Positions 1-9,500 of a stretch of DNA of 64,000 bases are shown piece after piece; within the stretch, counting starts at the first letter, position 1, and every line of letters starts with the position of its first letter. The stretch covers positions 5,208,001 to 5,272,000 of the forward strand of contig NC_060023.1 in NCBI RefSeq assembly GCF_021134715.1, written 5' to 3'. This DNA comes from Daphnia pulex. Taxonomy: Eukaryota > Arthropoda > Branchiopoda > Diplostraca > Daphniidae. Below the pieces are notes generated by a model. It was given only the letters and a program-made list of their open reading frames with translations. It did not search any database and was not told the DNA's origin. The translations under genes were made by a program, and so were the position numbers.

Positions 1-21
1 CATGATGATATGAATTATTTT

Positions 22-302
22 CGAATTTTCCCAGATTTATTCGTTTCCCGAGTTTCTGAAATAAGAGACTGCAGAAGACTTCATTTACGGTTTACAACCT
101 CTATCAGCTGGCGTAGGCCGGAAAATTAGTGTCGTTTCTATACACCACTGGCGCTCTGCTTCCTTTTTTACTTAAGGGGCGTATAGAAACGACACTAATT
201 TTCCGGCCTACGGCAGGCGATAGAGGTTGCAAACCCTAAATGAACTCTTCTGTAGTCTCTTATTTTAGCAACTGGGGAAATTAATAAATCTGGGAAAATT
301 CG
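22..302. repeat. Long foldback (inverted repeat) element
   Basis: Two arms of about 120 bp (22-143 and 181-302) are imperfect reverse complements around a loop of about 37 nt. The best-matched core is GGCCGGAAAATTAGTGTCG and its complement; the outer arm ends carry CGAATTTTCCCAGATTTATT and its complement. There is no coding capacity. This is the architecture of a foldback MITE. No clear target-site duplication was identified, so the exact ends are uncertain. Confidence 0.85.
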
Positions 303-914
303 GAAATGGTTCCGATCATAATGGAAATCTTACAGTTAATTTATAAAAGGGAAATGTAAAAAGGGTTTGAATATAAAAATTCCTTCTTAAAAATTAAATA
401 TATAAAAAGCAATATGAAAAGCCCATTTGCGCCATAAGACAACACGGCCGGCGTCGGAGTGATCCGATACTTTGTGCGCCACTTTTCTAGGCATAAAAAA
501 TAGGGGAAAAAATCTGAAAAAAATTCAGACAATAGAAAAAACGTAAAATGACATAAATCCCAAGTTTGGTGAATTTATGTCATTTTTTCGATTTTTGCCA
601 CCCGAAAAACCCATATGAAAAATACACGCCGCCTTATGGAACGGCGCGGGGTGATCCCATACTTATGGAGGGGACTGTATATTACTAAAAACTTTGAGAC
701 ATTAATTAATCGCACGGAGTTAGTATAAGCTGCATATATATTTACTTAAAACTTTGAGATATTAATTAATTTTTTAAATATTCCAACGGGAACCTTGCAA
801 CCCCAATAACGGATGCCTGCATATTTGTCGTAACTTTATATTTATTGGTAAAATTAAAGTTAATTTAAATTCCAATCCCTTCGGGTACCTTGCGGCGTAC
901 GTACGCTGCCTACA
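303..914. other. AT-rich stretch without a gene
   Basis: No supported gene. It holds a small hairpin (AAAATGACATAAAT at 545-558 pairing with 573-586) and two near-copies of AAACTTTGAGAYATTAATTAAT about 60 bp apart (around 687-709 and 747-769). Both look like non-autonomous repeat debris. Confidence 0.5.
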
Positions 915-1272
915 GTGGTCTACTGAAATATGGACTTTCACCAGAAACTATGGACTCCGCTAGATGGTACAGCCTGTCCGAAAGTATAGACTTGGAGAGC
1001 GTCAAATTTCGGCTTAAGCTTTTCTTATGCGCCGTTGCCTGTTTTACGAAATTGTGTCTTCTGCAATTTTTAATTGTGTTCCGCTTTATTTGCAATAGCA
1101 GACAACCCAAGCAGTTAAATTTCACATATGATCTCCGTTGTCGACCAAAATGTCTAAGAATTAGAGTCCAAGTAAAAGTAACGAAACTGGGCATCAAATT
1201 AATGTAGACAGCAGCTCGACGGATGTTGGAAACCGTAAATGTCTAAAGTAATTGATAAAATGTGCAAATCTA

Positions 1273-2730
1273 ATGAATGACTTTGCAGTTGCTACAGGAT
1301 TTGAAAGAACAGTCGTCGTTTCAAATGCATCATCGATTCGTTTCCGATTTCCCATTACAAATCAGGTGGCTATTAATGTATTACCCTGTTCTTTTTGCAT
1401 AATCATTGCTTTATTATGTCAACAGGTGCGTCAAGTGGGTCCAATTACAAGAAACTCATTAAGGCAGTTGATGAATGACCAAGCCATTCGTAACTCTACT
1501 ACTAACCCCAACATTAACTCAACACTTCTTCTAAATAGTAACAAACCTGTAAAGCTAGTGCGTGTTGTTACACCAGGGAACACATTGGTATGGACAATTT
1601 CCTTAATATAACATATTTATATGTTGTGGTACTAAGAATAGAACATTTTTTTAGAGGTTAGGAAAAACGCCCAACATTCGACTAACTCAAATTAGAGTAA
1701 CAAACCCCAACGTGCAGCTCAAGCAACCACAACAAAATAAGGTAGGTTAAATGAAATGTTAAAAATCAAAAAATTTAATGTAATAACTTCAGGTGTTTAT
1801 TTCTTTCGCGTAGTCATATGCTTCTGCTGGACCAATTGTTCTTTTCCGAGGGGAAAGTCGTGGCGATCATCGCCCAATCGTGGACATAGATGCCCCAGAA
1901 GGAATAGTAAATAATTTAGATAGCGATACTGACAAGACCCATGTGAATGAAAGTGGTCCTTCTACATCAAACAGCAGCGGTAAGACCAACGAAATGTTTT
2001 AAAATGAAACTGCAGTGCTCTAAATAATATTTCTATTTTCAGAGTCGTTGAAGGGCAAGACAAAGACACGAAACAGATGGACAGAACCAGCTACGAAGAA
2101 AATGTTGGAAGTTTACGAGGCTTTAAAAAAACCGGATCTGTCGAAACCTCACAAAAGGATGGCCTTGTGGACTGCGGTTTAAACAACTAAAAAATTACTG
2201 TTTCTCTTTTTTTTACATGTTCTAAATATTTAAGATTGCGGAACAATTGGCCGACGAAGGTTTTTCGTTTTCTGCAGCTCAATGTATGGACAAATTCAGT
2301 AAACTTCAAGGGCAATATCGCTCTCGTTTGGATTTTAAGGGGAAAAACCTCGACCCATGGGTACATCATGCTACTTTGCAGCGAATTGAAGGACACAAAG
2401 CTGAAAACAGCAGTGCTTTCGTCCGGGAAACTGGGACCAAACGAAAAGAAGAGGCTGATTATCCAACCTCTGATTGCGATGTAAACATACACTTCATTCA
2501 TTTATTGCAGGAAGAAGACGAGTGTTGGTTATCGAACTCAAAGAGACGGAAGACGCAGGTTCCAAAAAAATGCTGATTTTTTGAAAGAACTTATTGAGAG
2601 GGAGAAGGAAGAAGCTGAAGAAAGAAGAAATAGGTATGAAGAACAAAAGATAAGGGATGATGCTGTTGCAGAACATAAGAAGACAATTGCTGAACAAAGT
2701 TCAAAGAGAAGTGAGCTTCAAAAGTCCTGA
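1273..2730 (+). CDS. Myb/SANT-like (trihelix) DNA-binding protein, 7 exons, one homopolymer frameshift
   Basis: Seven exons join in phase: 1273-1365, 1426-1587, 1655-1741, 1814-1979, 2043-2176, 2235-2480 and 2511-2730, with introns of about 55-72 bp. The product is about 368 aa. The N-terminal half is polar and not recognised. The SANT/trihelix domain begins at NRWTEPATKKMLEVYEAL (exon 5) and runs through the tryptophan- and cysteine-containing helices of exon 6 (SFSAAQCMDKFSKLQGQYR). A charged, probably coiled-coil tail rich in E, R and K follows and ends at TGA 2728-2730. In the last exon a run of seven A near 2566-2572 shifts frame into an early stop; with six A the tail is open to the end. 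Family knowledge: such proteins partner Harbinger transposases, and the neighbouring minus-strand transposase fits. The ATG at 1273 is the first in-frame methionine. Confidence 0.7.
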
Positions 2731-3135
2731 ACCGAAGCCTTGCGCTTACTTTCCGCTGCCCTTGTTCAGCACTTGACTCAACAGAAACCTACTTAATTTT
2801 TCAATATGAATCATTTCTATTTTATTCCAAGTCACGCTGCTAATAGAAATCAAAGTAGAGGAAATCCTGCAGTACAAACCTTTTCTGTCACCCTTTTCAA
2901 ACAAGAGACCACCAATTAAGTTATTTTATTTATTTCATTTGGCATTGTGATATCGTAAGAAGTCAAATACACTCTTTGTTTATTTATTCAGACAGCCACG
3001 AAATAACCTGCAAGTTAATCTCTTCTGATTTTAGCTTCATTTTCAATTCAAAATCTATATTATCATCATTTTCTATATCTTCCTCCTCCAGTGGGTGGTC
3101 CCTAAGAAATTCGGTCATGTTTACTGTCTCGAAAA
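2731..3135. other. No gene seen
   Basis: This AT-rich interval between the Myb/SANT gene and the MULE fragment has no supported reading frame or RNA gene. It is probably 3' UTR plus internal sequence of the Harbinger-like element. Confidence 0.4.
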
Positions 3136-3410
3136 ATGGTTCATCAAGTCAAATCAAACAAACAGGCGCGGCTGTTGAAAACGGCGAAAAGATGGTACAT
3201 AGATGGTACATTTAGTATCGTCAAGAAACCCTTCATGCAGATATGGACGATTCACGCCTTCTTTCGTTACAAGAACGAAAAGAAAATGGTGCTTTTAATC
3301 TGTTCAAGTGGGTTTGTACACAAAAATGCTGGAGCAGGGACAAAGTTTAAGAAGACAAAGAAAAACTTACCGAGAATTGAACGAAAAACTGTTCAAATTT
3401 TAGGATGATT
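3136..3410 (+). pseudogene. MULE-type transposase fragment
   Basis: The open stretch contains LLKTAKRWYIDGTFSIVKKP followed by FMQIWTIHAF. The pattern WYxDGTF, then a hydrophobic strand with IH, is the start of the MULE transposase catalytic core, whose first DDE aspartate lies in DGTF. The remaining catalytic core and any terminal inverted repeats are absent, so this is a fragment. It lies inside the Harbinger-like element, suggesting later insertion or rearrangement. Confidence 0.6.
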
Positions 3411-3545
3411 ACAACTAGCAGCACCTCACCAGCAAAGAATTTTTGGAAAAATGTGCCAATATTTATACACATTTTAATGCCATTAAATACGCAAAAACTG
3501 CGAATGATGCCCGTGTAACGGAAATAGAGACAGAATAAGTCACAT

Positions 3546-3680
3546 AACACTCTCCAAAAAAGACTCCCGGTGCCACCCGGGAGTAACAAAAAACAAAACA
3601 ATTGAGTGATAACACTCTCCAAAAAAAGACCAAAAAAGACTTCCGGTGCCACCCGGGAGTAACAACAAAACAAAACAATT
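3546..3680. repeat. Direct repeat, 2 copies, with internal hairpin
   Basis: Two copies (about 3546-3606 and 3611-3680) share AACACTCTCCAAAAAAGAC, the core CCGGTGCCACCCGGGAGT and a trailing AACAAAACAATTGA. The core can fold (CTCCCGG...CCCGGGAG). The second copy has an extra CAAAAAAGAC. Reverse-strand open frames here only reflect the repeat and are not called as genes. Confidence 0.75.
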
Positions 3681-4575
3681 GAAAAAAAAACAAAAAAATA
3701 ATGTTAGAGGATTTCGTGCGTCATCCAATCTATTTTTTAATAAAGTGGTGTATGCTCAGAAGACAAAATATATGCCACGGCCAGCGGTATTCCAGATGTT
3801 CGTTGGTTCCAGCTGGCGCCCTGCAACCCACTTGTTGAGACAGTATGTTGTGTGCTAGTACCTGACCAACTAGGATACCCTAATGGCGAGTCAACATTCA
3901 TAGCATGAACAGCCACAACACACACCGTGCCAACCTTACACACACCACATTAAAAAAAAATAAGAAAGCAAAACGGCACATCCTAGAAGGCTCTACCCCC
4001 CAAAAAAGCTATTATCTAAAACCAAAATCAAAATTTTGCTTGGGTTGGCGGCACCTGAAAATTAACAGTATAAACAATTATACAAATGTGACGATTGTTT
4101 TATTTATAAATTTTGTATATGGTACATATACAATGAATTCCTATAATGGTGTCTATTTTGACAGCTACATTTCACGCCCCCGTCATGTAAACAAATACAG
4201 GGCATTAATTTTATTTTTTCCTAAATTACAACGTATGAAATAAAAAAATAGAATAGTACTCACAATTTAACGTGTGTATGTCGAAGAAAACAGGTAATCC
4301 AAAATAATCCAAATCACAAAGCACTATTAACATATCACTATCACTACACGTACGAACGAAAGTATACTGACACAAACGTCAAACGAAACAAATAAAAAAC
4401 AATAAGGCCGCAGCGCCTCTGTCGGGGGTAGTCGACCAGCCATCAGGAACGGGTTGGGTTGCTCCAGCCGTCAGGAAGAGGGAGGGTACCACAGCCATCA
4501 GCCGTCAGAGCGCCCCTAGTGGCCTGACGGTGCAATAGCGCGGATAGCAAATTGACATGAATAAATCGATAAATT
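3681..4575. other. No gene seen; AT-rich with short repeats
   Basis: No supported coding region. Around 4430-4520 there are several copies of a CAGCCRTCAGGAA-like motif. The rest is AT-rich sequence with no recognisable gene. Confidence 0.4.
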
Positions 4576-4735
4576 GAAATGGGGTGCGGAAAAGGTTGAA
4601 GTTGGTGCCGAAACGATCGAAATTGGTGCCGAAACGGTCAAATTGGGTACCGAAATGGACAATATTTTTTCATAATCGAGGAAGTGTGGTTTGCATGAGG
4701 TGCCGAAAACGACAAAATCCAAGTGCCGAAACTGG
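4576..4735. repeat. Degenerate minisatellite of GGTGCCGAAACG units
   Basis: About six imperfect copies of a ~19-bp unit of the form GAAATTGGTGCCGAAACGRTC lie side by side. On the minus strand they read as a repeated FGTNFDR peptide at the 3' end of the adjacent transposase frame, which may be how that frame decayed or was extended. Confidence 0.6.
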
Positions 4736-5140
4736 TGGACACCGTACAAAGTTGTGTAAACAGCAGCAGGCTATTATTATATCCGACAGGTACTCTAAAT
4801 TTTGCACATCGGTAACTTTAAGTCTTCTAAATTTAAACTTGTGAAGAGCAAAGCATCGCTCAACTACTTGGCGGCTACGTCGCTGCATATATTTGTACAC
4901 CACCTCAAACTTGATCGAAATTAACAAAAAAAAATTTTGAGAAAAATTCATATTGCTTTTTTTTAATATACCTGTTTCAGTGGATGGTCTAATCGATAAG
5001 GAATCATAACACGTGGCAGCAACGTGTAACCTCCATCAGCCAACAGAATGTAGTCTGTGTCGGCAAGCAGCATGTCAACATGTCGCCCGATAAAACTTTT
5101 CCTGAATATTCTAGAGTCTTGCATCACAACGAGTTCAAAG
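4640..5140 (-). pseudogene. HARBI1-like (PIF/Harbinger, DDE_4) transposase, C-terminal part
   Basis: Two exon-like blocks on the minus strand. The upstream one reads DSRIFRKS...DMLLADTDYILLADGG...LLPRVMIPYRLDHP. After a ~70-bp intron with GT-AG ends come RRSRQVVERCFALHKFKFRRL and IIACCCLHNFV. The order DSRxF, GGYxLLPxxMxPY, RQVVERCF and IIACCxLHN is diagnostic of the DDE_4 nuclease of HARBI1/PIF transposases. The N-terminal half with the first catalytic aspartate is not seen, so the protein is incomplete. It faces the Myb/SANT gene within the same pair of inverted repeats. Confidence 0.75.
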
Positions 5141-5543
5141 GAATAAAATAGTCTATGCGTCGTTTAACAATCGCCGGTGTACTGATTGTTATCTCAGTAC
5201 ATTTATTCAATAAAATATTATTCTATTCAAATTAACTTAAAATTTATTAAACGTATACAACAATCTTTATGATTGGCAAGCTCGCCATTGTACTTCATGA
5301 GACTATATGAGACACATAAGATAATTGTAGTTTTTTTTAGATCATTTCACTATTTATTCCACGTTTACGTTTTTTACGGATTGTTGTTATAGTTTCTGGT
5401 GAAAGTCCATATTTAGTAGTCCATATTCCATAGTACGAGTCCATAGATTAGGCACACTCTGATTTTTCCTTTTACATAAATGTATCCAATGAAAAAACGT
5501 AATGTACATTAAGGGTATGGGCTAAGAAATGAGGACTGCGTTT

Positions 5544-5720
5544 GTAATAACGCTGCAGCTATTCTTGACACGACATGTCAAAATTCTTTTTTTGGTATTC
5601 TTTGTCTTTCAAAATTCGGGTGGGGGGGGGAGAAAACAGTCAACCAAGAATACCAAAGAAATAATGTTGACATTCCGCTGCAATGATATTCAGTGTCAAG
5701 AATAACTGCAGTGGTATTAC
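5544..5720. mobile_element. MITE with ~65-bp terminal inverted repeats
   Basis: The left arm starts GTAATAACGCTGCAGCTATT and the right arm, reversed, starts GTAATACCACTGCAGTTATT. Both continue through TCTTGACAC, ATGTCAA and GGTATTCTT, with small insertions. Total about 177 bp, no coding capacity, and a G-rich centre at about 5620-5632. Target duplication unclear. Confidence 0.75.
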
Positions 5721-6047
5721 AATATTTCCCGTCGTTTGGGAGAGTTACATATTTATGGAGACGGGTGTACCATAGAGGTCGTATGCAATGTCGGACAGGT
5801 TTTTTGCAAAACCACAGCAGAAGAAAACAACAGATGACGAGCTTGATTAGACAATTTTTCGCAATGTTGAAACCACAATTTCAGAAACCAGTATTACAAA
5901 TTCATCGATTTAAAAAAGTTATTTGTAACGAAAAATTCACAGCTGGTTAGTACGGATTTAATTAAACTTTCGATAGACACGCAAGGGAGAGGCCCTATAA
6001 GACAGCGCTCTTATCGACACCAACGGAGCCACACAGCAGCGCTGCAT

Positions 6048-6702
6048 ATGCAGCTCTCGGAACTAAAAAAAGCAGGAATTATAGGAGAATCAACTTCAGC
6101 TTGGGCCGCTCCATTAGTTTTCGTAGAAAAGAAAAATGGAGAATTCCGAGTATACATAGATTATAGGAACTTAAATAGTATTATGAAAAAAGATCCAATT
6201 CCAATGCCCCGTTTCGACGATACCTTGGATAAATTGTATGGAAAGAAATTTTTCACTACCCTCGATTTAGCCTCAGGTTACTATCGGATCAAACTAGATG
6301 AAGATATAAAAGAGAAAACAGCCTTTGTAGTAAAACATAATCTTTATCATTTTACAAGAATGTAATGTTATAACACCAGAGGGCATCCAACCGGAACCCA
6401 CGAAAACGGAAAAAATTGTTAATTATAAAGTGCCAACCTCTGCACACGAAGTGCGTTCGTTCTTGGGTCTAATTGGTTATTATCGAAGATTCGTTCCGAA
6501 TTTTGGTTCAATCGCAAAACCGTTAGAAAAAATCGCATTAAAAACACACAAAGATATAGCAAAGAAGAAATTTGTTTGGACAGAAGAAGACCAAACAGCA
6601 TTTGTAAATTTAAGAAATCGATTAGTAACGTCCCCCATACTTGCCATACCAAATTTTGAAGAAAATTCCTCCTATTTACGGAAGCATGTGACTACGGAAT
6701 AG
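6048..6702 (+). pseudogene. Gypsy reverse transcriptase remnant lacking the YxDD palm
   Basis: The first block contains LKKAGIIGESTSAWAAPLVF, then DYRNLN and FFTTLDLASGYYRI, the N-terminal RT fingers and the first catalytic aspartate region of Ty3/gypsy. At about 6362 the frame stops just after the F-x-R-M position. The next block (6370-6702) begins beyond the catalytic YxDD motif, with EVRSFLGLIGYYRRFVPNF of the connection region. The polymerase active site is therefore missing by deletion. RNase H follows (FTEACDYGIEAVLSQVQNEE, from about 6674) and is frameshifted near 6780. Confidence 0.8.
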
Positions 6703-6984
6703 AGGCGGTCCTTTCGCAGGTACAAAATGAGGAGAAGCAACCCATTGCTTACGCAAGTAGGCAATTTATTGAAGCAAGGCGAAACAAGATATCATACGAC
6801 TGAAAAAGAAGCACTGACTATCGTGTATGCAATCGATCATTTTTAACATTATTTACGACGACTTAAGACAGACCCTTTGAAGTTATTACATACCACGCCA
6901 CTTAACAATGGCTTGAATTGCTGAATTCAGGAAGGGATATTTTTGAAATTCCGAAAGGAGTGCTCTACCGGAGAGAATCCATGT

Positions 6985-7412
6985 ATAATAAAAGAACAAG
7001 CTTTTGGGGGAGCCTGGGAGGATTCTGTGTCTGTCATGAACATTTTGGGGGAGGAGCTTATTCATGTCACGGACATTTGTGGAGGAGCTTATTCATGTCA
7101 CAATACACACGCGCTGTGATTGGTCAGTCGCAAATCACCACCAGATGTCTATAGCGTCGCCGTGATGACGCAATATTTGATGTCCAACCATGACGCAACA
7201 ACCAGATTTGCGTCACCACCAGATGTCTGTAGCATCGCCGTGTAGATGAAATCTTCAAGTAAGGTAGGGAATCTACTGACTGGGAAGATTTCCCACGATA
7301 AAATCTATTATGGCCAGATCGTGCTATTAAGCTACAAAAAAGAGAATATAAAAAAAGTCTGACTTTACGCTAGACCAAAGTTCCCCGGATTTGACCGTTG
7401 CTCAGGTTACTC
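6985..7412 (+). other. Foreign block inside gypsy pol, possible solo LTR
   Basis: This ~430-bp GC-richer block interrupts the pol frame between KGVLYRRE and the integrase zinc-finger region. It carries two copies of GGAGGAGCTTATTCATGTCA-like sequence at about 7050-7100, a TATA-like GAGAATATAAAAAA at about 7342 and an AATAAAA signal at about 7422. These would suit a solo LTR, but its ends and a target duplication were not established. Confidence 0.35.
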
Positions 7413-7413
7413 G

Positions 7414-7840
7414 TTGGTGACAATAAAAAGCAGAAAGAACGAGATCAACCACCAGCCGGTTGTGCCCCTAGCGTTCCGCCCCCTGGTGTTGAAAGATATG
7501 CACGAAGAACCGATGGATAGTCATCTTTCCTTTTTACGAACATATTTGAAAAAAAATAATCACTATTGGCCAAACATGAGAAAAGAAATTCACGAATATT
7601 GCAAAGCGTGTGAAATATGTGCAGCCAATTCCAGGTGAACTTAAAAAACATCCGTACGAGTTCACAAAAGCACTATTTTCAAGCTATCGGGAACGACTTT
7701 TTAGACCCGATAATTTCGCGTAAAATCAAGGGAATAAACACATTCTCATGATAACTGTTATTTTTCACGATGGGTGGAAGCAGTAGCATTAAAAGATAAA
7801 CAAGCTATCACTACTGCTATATTTGTGTTTTACCAACCTG
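7414..7840 (+). pseudogene. Gypsy integrase: H2C2 zinc finger and start of core
   Basis: The frame holds HEEPMDSHLSF, YLKKNNHYWPNMRKEI and CKACEICAANSR. The histidine plus CxxC pattern and the YWPxM motif mark the HHCC zinc finger of retroviral-type integrase. Downstream frames, broken by stops, keep a match to the catalytic-core strand (GWVEAVALKDKQAITTAI at about 7770). It ends near the tandem-repeat array. Confidence 0.75.
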
Positions 7841-8093
7841 GTCTCACCAAACGCGACAAATGGTTCTGTCGAACCCGATTTTTGTCGCTGACAAAAGGTC
7901 CCAGCGGAGTACCAACACTTTTTTTCTTTTTTTAGGAATCTCCGGAGGAGGGCTGGCAACCGTTTTTTGTAGTTGAAATTTTATGATTTACCCTTTTCTG
8001 AATTATTTCAGCCATCGAAAACGAAATTTGAAATCGTGCTGCCCCCCCCCCCCAAAAAAAAAATTTTTCTTCTGCTGAACCTCTTTTTGAGAA

Positions 8094-8985
8094 AGACCGA
8101 TGAGCCCTAGAACCAACGGCAAGCGTGAAAATTCTATATACTACACTTGAAAAACCTTTTTTATGGCAACGCGACAAAAGGGCCGATCGAACACCGATTT
8201 TTTTTTATCCCTAAAAATTTTTTTTTCTCTAGTATAGAACCTTTTTGGAAAATACCTACGAGGACTATAGAACCAACGGCAAGCGCGAAAATCCTATATA
8301 CTACACTTGAAAAACCTTTTTTATGGCAACGCGACAAAAGGGTCGATCGAACACCGATTTTTTTTTTATCCCTAAAAATTTTTTTTTTCTACTAATGACC
8401 CTTTTTCTAAAAGACCGGTGAGCCCTAGAACCAACTGCAAGCGTGGAAATTCTATATACTACACTTGAAAAACCTTTTTTAAGGCAACGCGACAAAAGGG
8501 CCGATCGAACACCGATTTTTTTTATCACTAAAATTTTTTTTTCTACTAATGAACCTTTTTTGAAAAGACCGACGAGCCCTAGAACCAACGGCAAGCGTGA
8601 AAATTCTATATACTACACTTGAAAAACCTTTTTTATGGCAACGTGACAAAAGGGCCGATCGAACACCGATTTTTTTATTCCCTAAAAATTTGTTTTTTCT
8701 ACTAATGAACCTTTTTTGAAAAGACCGGTGAGCCCTAGAACCAACGGCAAGCATGGAAATTCTATATACTACACTTGGAAAACCTTTTTTATGGCAACGC
8801 GAAAAAAAGGGCCGATCGAACACCGAGTTTTTTTTATCCCTAAAAATTTGTTTTTTCTACTAATGAACCTTTTTTTAAAAGACCGACAAGCCCTAGAACC
8901 AACGGCAAGCGTGAAAATTCTATATACTACACTTGAAAAACCTTTTTTTTAGCGCAACGCGACAAAAGGGCCGATCGAACACCGA
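8094..8985. repeat. Tandem array, six units of about 157 bp
   Basis: The marker AACCAACGGCAAGCG (one copy has CTG for CGG) recurs at 8111, 8271, 8429, 8583, 8739 and 8897, giving spacings of 154-160 bp. Each unit continues TTCTATATACTACACTTG, AAAAACCTTTTTTATGGCAA, CGCGACAAAAGG and CGATCGAACACCGA, then a T-rich run of variable length. A degenerate partial unit precedes it at about 7850-7920. Open frames on both strands follow the period and are not genes. It is satellite-like. Confidence 0.95.
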
Positions 8986-9183
8986 TATTTACAACATTTT
9001 CTTTTACCAAACCTTGTCGTATTGCCTCAGCTTTTTTTCCTAAAATGCAATAAAAGAAGGGAAATAAAGAAAGTGTTTTTTCACCGCGGTTGGGTGATTA
9101 CCTAGTATTGACATACAAGATCGCAAAAATTGAGAAAATTGCTTGAACTTTTTTCCTGTGTTTAAAAAATACGAGAAGTATCC

Positions 9184-9229
9184 GTAAGGCGATCATTTTG
9201 AAGGCGGTAATTGAATGTGATCGCCTTAC
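9184..9229. repeat. Short perfect stem-loop
   Basis: GTAAGGCGATCA (9184-9195) pairs perfectly with TGATCGCCTTAC (9218-9229) over a 22-nt loop. No gene lies around it. It could be the remnant of a small inverted-repeat element. Confidence 0.6.
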
Positions 9230-9500
9230 CTTGGAAAATCTTAAGAGACAAATATTAGTTATTCAAGTTAACTGCTATTCTGTAAAACATTTGTTGCTAA
9301 AAAAATGAGATTACTGACAATTATTCTTTTATAAAACCTCAATTTAAAAAAAGTTTCAATTGTCAAATTACTACGTTAAAAACTAAAAAAAATTTCTGTC
9401 AGTATTTTTGGTAAACCAACAATGTTGTCAGTTCTTTCTAAATTAGAAACATAATCCTGTTTGCGGTCCTATTATTTTGTAATATAAGTTATTCATATGT

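Larger units (their letters stand above)
915..5422. mobile_element. PIF/Harbinger-like two-gene DNA transposon (decayed)
   Basis: Near 915-951 the plus strand reads AATATGGACTTTCACCAGAA with flanks; the reverse complement of the same ~30-bp block is at 5390-5422. Between them lie a plus-strand Myb/SANT-like gene (1273-2730) and a minus-strand HARBI1-type transposase remnant (about 4640-5140). Known autonomous PIF/Harbinger elements carry exactly these two genes, a DDE transposase and a Myb-like DNA-binding partner. I infer that the whole segment is one element, later invaded by a MULE fragment and small repeats. No 3-bp TSD could be confirmed, so the ends are approximate. Confidence 0.6.
5960..7840 (+). 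mobile_element. Ty3/gypsy retrotransposon, decayed pol region
   Basis: Plus-strand pol blocks occur in the expected order: reverse transcriptase, connection/RNase H, integrase zinc finger, integrase core start. Frames are interrupted by stops and shifts, the RT palm is internally deleted, and a ~430-bp foreign block sits before the integrase. No gag, protease or intact LTR pair is visible. This is an old inactive copy. Confidence 0.8.

Noticed and set aside
2187-2697. Minus-strand frames opposite the Myb/SANT exons
   Set aside because: The plus-strand exons have consistent splice phases and domain motifs; the antisense frames do not.
8147-8952. Repeated plus- and minus-strand open frames in the tandem array
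   Set aside because: They track the ~157-bp period in several frames, have no family resemblance and consist of repeat sequence.
8094-8985. CRISPR-like array
   Set aside because: Repeats are long and contiguous without unique spacers, and the DNA is eukaryotic.
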